From: Candidatus Solincola tengchongensis
GTDB taxonomy: Bacteria > Actinomycetota > Geothermincolia > Geothermincolales > RBG-13-55-18
Length of the DNA stretch: 19,154 nt
Direction of reading: 5' to 3'
NCBI GenBank assembly: GCA_015711895.1
Contig: JACVJH010000248.1
Coordinates: 1 to 19,154 of the forward strand
Below the pieces are notes generated by a model. It searched no databases. It saw only the letters and a program-made list of their open reading frames with translations, and was not told the origin of the DNA. Positions 14,221 to 19,154 of the stretch are shown in pieces (the stretch's first letter is position 1; every line of letters begins with the position of its first letter). A program made the position numbers and the translations under genes.

Positions 14221-15015
14221 ATGGTGACGGGACATAGCTTCTGGCCAAAGGGAGATATGAGGAGCGCGGGTACCGATGGCGGTTCTTCCGTGAACGGCGG
14301 TTTCCGGCCGCGGCGGCGCTTTTTCCCGTTTGTGGCGGCAGGCGTCCTCATCGTGATGTTCCTGGCCGCCGTTTTTGGGAGCCCCGGTTGTGGGTGCCTT
14401 CCGGTTCCTAGACAACAGGAGGTATCCCTCGAATACCGGGTCGAGAGGACGGCGGAGGAGCAGTCACGGGAACCGGAAGGCCTTTTTGCATCCGCCGATC
14501 TGGAGGAAGAGAAAGCGGGGCACATAAGCCATATCCGTGATAACTCCCTGGAACTGGCCTATCTGATACATCGCAAGATCAATGATGTCCGAAAGCGCTA
14601 CGGCCTCTCCGCACTGAGTTGGGACCAGGAACTGGCGGTCATAGCCCTGGAGCACAGCCGGGACATGGCGGAGAGGGACTACTTCGACCACGTCAGCCCG
14701 GAGGGGAAGGATTTCACCGACCGTTACCGGGAGCACGGCTACAAACGGACCACCAGGGTGGGGACCGTGGAGTACAAAGGTGGCGAGAACCTCTTCCTGG
14801 GCAACGTGGTAAAGTCTTACACCTACGACAGGGAAACGGGCGAGATCCTCTCCTATTCCTACTTCACCCTAGAAGGCCTGGCGGAAGCGGCGGTGAACGG
14901 CTGGATGGAGAGCCCGGGACACCGGGAGAACATCCTCACCCCTTTCTCCCGGGAGGGGATAGGGGTGTGGGTGGACGACGACGGAGAGGTCTACGTGACC
15001 CAGAACTTCTCCTGA
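14221..15015 (+). CDS. membrane-anchored CAP/SCP-domain (YkwD-like) protein
   Basis: 264 aa. A basic stretch RPRRR (29-33) precedes one hydrophobic helix (about 34-53), followed by GCGC, so the protein is exported and either anchored by that helix or cleaved. A low-complexity linker runs to about 105. The CAP domain (108-264) has the four cavity residues: H145 in ALEHSRDM, H157 in YFDHVSPEG, E189 in GGENLF and H234 in SPGHRENIL, then GIGVWVDDDGEVYVTQNF. Bacterial CAP proteins are secreted, often cell-wall-associated, with unresolved biochemical roles. ATG 14221 follows AAAGGG at 6 nt; ATG 14257 is an alternative. It is convergent with the Fe-S protein gene, only 16 bp away. Confidence 0.9.
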   Translation: MVTGHSFWPKGDMRSAGTDGGSSVNGGFRPRRRFFPFVAAGVLIVMFLAAVFGSPGCGCLPVPRQQEVSLEYRVERTAEEQSREPEGLFASADLEEEKAGHISHIRDNSLELAYLIHRKINDVRKRYGLSALSWDQELAVIALEHSRDMAERDYFDHVSPEGKDFTDRYREHGYKRTTRVGTVEYKGGENLFLGNVVKSYTYDRETGEILSYSYFTLEGLAEAAVNGWMESPGHRENILTPFSREGIGVWVDDDGEVYVTQNFS

Positions 15016-15023
15016 ACCCGCCG

Positions 15024-15038
15024 GCCTTGTCTCAAGGC
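15024..15038. terminator. short dyad between convergent genes
   Basis: GCCTTG-TCT-CAAGGC, a perfect 6-bp stem in the 16-bp gap and across the stop codon of the Fe-S protein gene. It lacks a T run on either strand, so it is at best a weak bidirectional terminator. Confidence 0.25.
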
Positions 15039-15997
15039 AGCGGATTCCGCTTCAGAGAGCTGTTCCGCCGCGAGAAGTCGTAGTCCCGCAGGTCTTCCCG
15101 GCTCAACATGAGGGAGGGGCACATGTGCAGGCATTTGCCGCAGAAATCCCCGCAGATGAGCCCGAAGCAGTTGTCCAGCATGGCCCGGGTGAAGGGGTGT
15201 ATTTGCTCGCTTCCCATGGAGGCGAAGAAGTGCAGCGGCTGGCCCGGCCCCTCGGGTATCTGCAGGTCGCTGTGGCTTCCCGTCCCCTTTATGAGGCCGG
15301 TGACGGCGTAAGCGCAGCGGATGTCGTCGCGCAGCGCGTATTCCATCTCCCTTTCCCCTATCCTGCACCGCTGGGCCTCGCTCTCGGAGAGGGCTTCGGC
15401 GGGACAGAGCCGGACGCATTTACGCCCGCACTCCTCAGGGCGGCAGAGAGGAGGGCCGTCGTAAAGGGGGGTGGGTTCCAGCTCCGCGGAGGTCAGGAGG
15501 GAGTTGAACCGCTGCATGGAACCGAATTCCGGCGTGAGGGCCAGCCCGTTCCAGCCGAACTCCGCCAGCCCGGCGGCCACTGCGGCGTGGCGGTGGGAGA
15601 ATTCGGCCATCACCTTCCCGGTCTGGATGGTCCGGTCGAAGTACTTGGTCATGCTGCTTATCCAGGTGGGCATGAAGGCCAGAGTCTTGTAACCCTTGTA
15701 TTCGAGAAGCTTGGCCATGCGGTTGACAAGGCGGGAGCTCTCCCAGTTGGCGAGGCCATACCCGTAGAAGAGATAGGGCGTGTTGGTCTTCGTCGGCTCA
15801 TACCATTCCCCCCAGACATCCGCCATCCCCTGAAAGAGGTGCATCCCGATGGAGATGACCGACCGGCACTCGGGGAGGAAGTCGGTGGGACGGTGCCCCT
15901 CCGGGGCGTTCTCAAATCTTTCCACCGGGGCGATGCCCACCAGGTCCGCCCCCCAGTCCACAAGCGTCTCCACTACCGCCCGCGTCAGTTTGTCCAT
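15032..15997 (-). CDS. QueG/RdhA-like protein with two [4Fe-4S] clusters
   Basis: 321 aa from ATG 15997, which follows GGGGGGAAGGG; the open frame upstream to 16204 is not coding. The N-terminal part resembles the cobalamin-binding fold of epoxyqueuosine reductase and reductive dehalogenases, with the hallmark block HAAVAAGLAEFGWNGLALTP (137-156) followed by EFGSMQRFNSLLTSAEL. The ferredoxin-like part has C185-x4-C190-x3-C194-x3-CP (C198) and C277-x4-C282-x3-C286-x2-C289-x3-CP (C293), enough for two clusters. Compared with QueG, the usual PVLER-type segment before the hallmark block is replaced by EFSHRHAA, and there is no C-terminal HEAT extension. It is therefore probably a paralogue rather than QueG itself. 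No Tat signal is visible, so it is cytoplasmic. Substrate unknown. Confidence 0.8.
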   Translation of the reverse strand: MDKLTRAVVETLVDWGADLVGIAPVERFENAPEGHRPTDFLPECRSVISIGMHLFQGMADVWGEWYEPTKTNTPYLFYGYGLANWESSRLVNRMAKLLEYKGYKTLAFMPTWISSMTKYFDRTIQTGKVMAEFSHRHAAVAAGLAEFGWNGLALTPEFGSMQRFNSLLTSAELEPTPLYDGPPLCRPEECGRKCVRLCPAEALSESEAQRCRIGEREMEYALRDDIRCAYAVTGLIKGTGSHSDLQIPEGPGQPLHFFASMGSEQIHPFTRAMLDNCFGLICGDFCGKCLHMCPSLMLSREDLRDYDFSRRNSSLKRNPLP

Positions 15998-16610
15998 GCC
16001 CTTCCCCCCGTTTCTTTCTTGACCAGCGGCCTTGACGTCCGACCCCCGAACGCCTTTGCCATCGGCGTTCCGGTGTCGAAACGCCCTTCCCTTTTTCTTC
16101 ACTACACCAGTATATACCCATGAATCCTGCGCATCTCCTGGGTGAAGCCTGGTCTTTCGGCCCACCTTTTTGTCTTGTTGCCTTGGGAAGGGACGCGCAC
16201 GCACGACAGGTTTTTCAGGTCATTTCATGGGGTGATAAAGATAAACGGAGGTCTCCCTTCCTCTGCCAACGACGAAAAGGTCGCTATGCCCCGTGTGGTG
16301 AAGATATTTCTTGGGTGGAAGGCGGGAGGAGAGCGGCGGAGAGACGGATGTTCGTCGATACTATCGGAACCACCCGGGCTGCAGGAGATGGGCGGTGACG
16401 GCGACGACACGAACGGATCGGGACCGGAGAGAACAGGCAGGGAATCCGCTACCGCTGCGGTATGCCTGCCGTGCCGTGGGTCCGGGAAGCACCGATTCAA
16501 GTTGAGGATGAGGATTCCGGGAAGGGCCGTTAACCCGACGGATGAGACGGAGCCGGTCCGGCGGCCCAGCGCCTGGGGTGGAGGCGAGAATTTCGAAGGG
16601 GGGAGCAAGA
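15998..16610. other. intergenic region between divergent Fe-S and MFS genes
   Basis: About 610 bp with no supported gene; the long + frame starting at 16142 shows no domain and runs into the MFS gene in another frame. A minus-strand TATACT at 16109-16114 could be a -10 for the Fe-S gene, but no -35 matches. The dyad TACCGC-T-GCGGTA (16450-16462) could be an operator or short hairpin for the MFS gene. The 5' leader of the MFS gene may be long. Confidence 0.4.
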
Positions 16611-17948
16611 ATGAGCGAGGAGACCGCGGTCGAAGAGTACCGGCAGTACGGGTACCGCTGGGTGGTCCTTCTGGTCTACGGGATAATCCTGGTGGCCCAG
16701 GCTGTGCTCTGGCTGAGTTTCGCGCCCATCGAGTCGGACGTGGAGAAGGCGCTGGGCGTGGGCTCCACGGCCATCCGGGCCCTGGCCCTGGTGGGGCCAC
16801 TGATGTTCGTCTTCATCGGATCCTATGCCGGGGATCTGGCCGACCGCCGCGGCTTCAAGTTCGCCGCCGGGGTGGGGGCGGTGATCTGTTCGGTTATGGG
16901 TATCATCCGGGCCATCGTCCCCCACGTAGTGGATTCCGGGACGGCTCAGTACTGGCTCTTTTTGGTATGCCAGGCCATAACCGGGGCCGGGGGAGTGTTC
17001 ATCGTCACCAACATGTCCAAGATGCCCATCAAGTGGTTCCGGGAGAAGGACCGGGCCTTGGGTATCGGGCTGGCCACCATGTTCTTCTACCTGGGGACGG
17101 CGGCGGGTTACCTCCTGGTCACCACCATCGCCGGCATCCCCGAGGACGCTGCCGAGCTGGGCAACATGGCCGTCATCCAGAACGGGCTTAACCGCGTGCT
17201 TACCGTCTTCGCCGTTTTCATGGCCGCCTCCACGGCGCTCTTCTTCCTCCTGGCTCGCGAGGATCCGCCGACGCCCTCCGGCCCCATGCCTGAGGAGGTC
17301 AAGCTGGGGGTCATGGAGTCCCTGCGCCGCTTCATGGGCTCCTCCGTCTTCCGCGCCCTGGCCACAGTCTCCCTGGTGGGTTACGGCATCTACATGGGCA
17401 TGGCGGTGACCATGGAGAAGATCATCACCTTCCACGGCTTCACGGCCAAGTTCGCCGCTTCGGTGGCCACGGCCATGATCTTGGGCGGTATTCTGGGGGC
17501 CGCCACCCTTCCCGGCGTTTCCGAGAAACTGGGTCTGCGCAAACCCTTCCTGGTCCTTGCCGGCCTGGTCCCCATCCCCATGATGTTCCTCATGGGCTTC
17601 GTGGGGAGCAAGCCGGTGGACCTGGTGGCCGGCGCGCTCCTGGGGTTCTTCCTCCTGGCCGCCCTGCCGGTGACCTTCACCATCACCGGGGAGATGGAGG
17701 ATATAGGACCGCGTCTCGCTGGCTCCGCCGTGGGCACCCTCATGGCCATCGGGAGCATAGGTTCATTCGCCATCCCCTTCCTTATGGAGGCGTTCAAGCG
17801 GGAGGCCATCAGGTCATGGTCAAAAGAGGCGGTGGCCGACTACCGCTGGGCGATCGTCTTCCTGGCGGCCCTGGGAGCCCTGGCCATCGCCGTGGTCATA
17901 CTCTGGGTCAAGGAGACGGGGCCCCGGGCCCGCCGGAAAGCGGCATAA
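16611..17948 (+). CDS. MFS transporter, about 12 TM segments
   Basis: 445 aa from ATG 16611, which has GGGGGGAGCAAGA upstream; the frame is open to 16542 but that part is spacer. About twelve hydrophobic segments fall in two halves, separated by a cytoplasmic loop near residue 230 (AREDPPTPSGPMPEEVK). MFS motif A appears as GDLADRRGFK after TM2. The opening YGYRWVVLLVYGIILVAQ.LWLSFAPIESDV resembles the FLVCR/DIRC2-like and related bacterial MFS subgroup, but the substrate cannot be read from sequence. It is monocistronic as far as visible; a low-GC hairpin region follows. Confidence 0.9.
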   Translation: MSEETAVEEYRQYGYRWVVLLVYGIILVAQAVLWLSFAPIESDVEKALGVGSTAIRALALVGPLMFVFIGSYAGDLADRRGFKFAAGVGAVICSVMGIIRAIVPHVVDSGTAQYWLFLVCQAITGAGGVFIVTNMSKMPIKWFREKDRALGIGLATMFFYLGTAAGYLLVTTIAGIPEDAAELGNMAVIQNGLNRVLTVFAVFMAASTALFFLLAREDPPTPSGPMPEEVKLGVMESLRRFMGSSVFRALATVSLVGYGIYMGMAVTMEKIITFHGFTAKFAASVATAMILGGILGAATLPGVSEKLGLRKPFLVLAGLVPIPMMFLMGFVGSKPVDLVAGALLGFFLLAALPVTFTITGEMEDIGPRLAGSAVGTLMAIGSIGSFAIPFLMEAFKREAIRSWSKEAVADYRWAIVFLAALGALAIAVVILWVKETGPRARRKAA

Positions 17949-17989
17949 CGACGGATGCGGAACGCTGAGCGCGCGGACATCCCAGATCA

Positions 17990-18075
17990 TTGTTGAACAT
18001 AGGCCCGTTATCTATCTTGAAAATATCGTTATAAGGTAGTAAATTCAAAATGAATTATTACTAAGATAGGGTTGC
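17990..18075. repeat. low-GC island with nested inverted repeats
   Basis: An A+T-rich patch in otherwise high-GC DNA just after the MFS gene. CTATCTT (18012-18018) pairs with AAGATAG (18063-18069). Inside it, AGTAAATTC (18038-18046) pairs with GAATTATTACT (18052-18062) with a 2-nt bulge around an AAAAT loop. It may be a rho-independent-like end for the MFS mRNA, or a small inserted element. Confidence 0.5.
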
Positions 18076-18111
18076 CGGTAGATAAGGGGAACGCGCCCGG
18101 AGAGTCGCTTT

Positions 18112-18175
18112 AATCCATCTCATCCCCCTCTGGACGTTTTCCTCATTCTTGGCGTAGAGGGGGCGGAGATGGATT
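18112..18175. repeat. long inverted repeat (10 + 8 bp stem)
   Basis: AATCCATCTC (18112-18121) pairs with GAGATGGATT (18166-18175). After a 2x2 internal loop, CCCCCTCT (18124-18131) pairs with AGAGGGGG (18156-18163), leaving a 24-nt loop. No T run follows on either strand. Possible roles are a transcript-end structure, a small-RNA hairpin or the ends of a tiny mobile element. Confidence 0.7.
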
Positions 18176-18258
18176 CTTCATGCCAAAGAACCTCGAAATT
18201 TACGCTTGTATTCCCGCCACGGCGTGAACGGTTGGGCGCTTCGCTGAGCTCAGTTTTC

Positions 18259-18287
18259 TTATCAATCCTGCGATGGAAATATATACC
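18259..18287 (+). promoter_or_regulatory. candidate promoter of the secreted PPC-domain gene
   Basis: TTATCA (18259-18264), a 17-bp spacer, then TATACC (18282-18287, overlapping TATATA) in a locally A+T-rich segment. It would start RNA near 18294 and give a 5' leader of about 165 nt containing the three hairpins at 18317-18391. Only moderate matches to consensus. Confidence 0.35.
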
Positions 18288-18316
18288 AAATGCTTTTTTC
18301 GGGCCGTGGAAGGAAA

Positions 18317-18391
18317 GAGCCCGAGGGCTCGGATCAGGTCCATTCCGTAGAGCTACGAGTTCAGGAAACGCTCGGCGGAAAGTCGTTTCCT
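18317..18391 (+). promoter_or_regulatory. cluster of three hairpins in the 5' leader of the secreted protein gene
   Basis: Three consecutive perfect stems: GAGCCC-GA-GGGCTC (18317-18330), CGTAG-AG-CTACG (18346-18357) and AGGAAACG/CGTTTCCT with a 13-nt loop (18363-18391). They lie between a candidate promoter and the start codon at 18457. No known riboswitch was recognised. A structured leader RNA is inferred. Confidence 0.45.
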
Positions 18392-18456
18392 TAAACCTGT
18401 AGCGTTCATTTATGGATGCGACGGCTGTCGTGGTCCGGTCCAGGGAGGTGGGTGAG

Positions 18457-19154
18457 ATGAAGGCCGGAAAAGGCATGGGAAGCGGCGCAAGACTCCTGGC
18501 ATTGGGGGCCTGCCTGCTGTTCCTCATGGGATGGTTGAGCCCCTTCGGACTGCAGCCTCCGCCCGGGGTAAAAAGGGCCGCGGCCGCCGCGGACCCCTAC
18601 GAGCCCAACGATTCCCTGGGTGAGGCCTACGGACCCCTGGACCGGGTGGGTTATTACCAGGCCTACATCCAGTCGGAGGGGGACCACGACTTCTTCTTTG
18701 TCGATGTGCCGGAGAATTGCAAGATGCTGCGCGTGACCCTCACCGGCATCCCGGAGTCCTGTAATTACGAGCTGTATATATATGACTCTTCCGGCGAGGA
18801 AATCGAGGCCTCCCGGAATGATTCCAACCAGGACGAGTCCATCGAGATGCAGAGCCCGGCCGAGGGCAGGTACTACGTGGAGGTTTGGCCCTTCGAGGGA
18901 TATTCGGACGCCGATGCCTACACCCTGGAGATAAGGCGCAGCGACCTGGTTTTGGACCACGTCTGGGAGAAGGTGGGCCCCTCCGGTATGTCGCCGCCCC
19001 TCACCGACTACACCGTGGGTCAGGTGGAGGCGGCAAGTGCGTCCGTGGCCTACGCCGTCCTGGACCCCCAGTTCGCGGGCAACGGGAAGGTGCTCAAGAC
19101 CACCGATTACGGCGATTCCTGGCAGGTCATAGGCCTCTCCCATCCCAATCCTGG
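18457..19154 (+). CDS. secreted PPC-domain / BNR-repeat protein (5' part)
   Basis: 232 residues are visible before the right edge cuts the frame. The start ATG 18457 has GGGAGGTGG upstream; an in-frame ATG at 18412 is less likely. A signal peptide is evident: KAGKGMGSGAR, then a hydrophobic core LLALGACLLFLMGWL, with Ala-rich processing near AAAAA. Mature sequence begins DPYEPNDS, the typical opening of a bacterial pre-peptidase C-terminal (PPC) domain (about 46-160), with GDHDFFFVDVP and YYVEV matching that beta-sandwich. After about 165 the text ASVAYAVLDP....VLKTTDYGDSWQVIG is a BNR/sortilin-type propeller repeat. It is probably an extracellular or surface protein of unknown ligand; the C-terminus and any anchor lie outside the window. 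Confidence 0.85.
   Translation, partial: MKAGKGMGSGARLLALGACLLFLMGWLSPFGLQPPPGVKRAAAAADPYEPNDSLGEAYGPLDRVGYYQAYIQSEGDHDFFFVDVPENCKMLRVTLTGIPESCNYELYIYDSSGEEIEASRNDSNQDESIEMQSPAEGRYYVEVWPFEGYSDADAYTLEIRRSDLVLDHVWEKVGPSGMSPPLTDYTVGQVEAASASVAYAVLDPQFAGNGKVLKTTDYGDSWQVIGLSHPNP

Noticed and set aside
15998..16204. N-terminal extension of the Fe-S protein
   Set aside because: The frame is open, but residues are basic and non-homologous, while ATG 15997 has a strong ribosome site and starts at the expected fold boundary.
16142..16610. long + strand ORF upstream of the MFS gene
   Set aside because: No recognisable domain, no ribosome site, and it continues out of frame through the MFS coding sequence; it is a shadow of high-GC DNA.
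18406..19143. minus-strand ORF opposite the secreted protein
   Set aside because: It is antisense to a clear signal-peptide plus PPC-domain gene on the + strand and has no domain of its own.

Overview
The window is high-GC bacterial DNA that looks chromosomal rather than mobile: no transposase, integrase, phage gene or rRNA/tRNA gene was recognised. Tight GTG/TTG/ATG start-stop overlaps, strong G-rich ribosome binding sites and one apparently leaderless transcript fit a high-GC Gram-positive (actinobacterial-type, possibly a deep-branching anaerobic lineage). This is inferred from style and gene content, not from a marker gene.

Left third, minus strand: a tryptophan biosynthesis operon trpL-trpE-trpG-trpD-trpC-(small ORF?)-trpF that runs out of the left edge; trpB and trpA are not in the window. 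Upstream of trpE lies the most notable regulatory object here: a near-consensus promoter, an apparently leaderless 19-codon leader peptide with three consecutive Trp codons, and mutually exclusive 1:2, 2:3 and 3:4 RNA hairpins. Together they form a complete ribosome-mediated trp attenuator.

Middle: a lone type IV pilin-like gene (+) diverges from the trp leader. It faces a two-gene minus-strand unit, acyl-CoA synthetase followed by thiolase, which has a long, strongly structured 5' leader ending in a terminator-like hairpin. Further minus-strand genes encode an SGNH/GDSL-type hydrolase, a YkgJ-like cysteine-cluster protein and a large alpha/beta-hydrolase lipoprotein with its own promoter.

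Right third: a gene-poor stretch carries a perfect 36-bp direct repeat (two copies 74 bp apart) and a possible tiny ORF. It precedes a membrane-anchored CAP/SCP-domain protein (+), which converges on a QueG/RdhA-like double [4Fe-4S] protein (-). Then come a 12-TM MFS transporter (+), an intergenic zone with a low-GC island, an 18-bp-stem inverted repeat and a cluster of hairpins, and finally the 5' part of a secreted PPC-domain protein with BNR/sortilin-like sequence (+) cut by the right edge.

Nothing amounts to a defence system or other wholly new multi-gene system. The best leads are RNA-level: the leaderless WWW attenuator, the structured acyl-CoA synthetase leader, the hairpin-rich leader of the secreted protein, and the 36-bp repeat pair.
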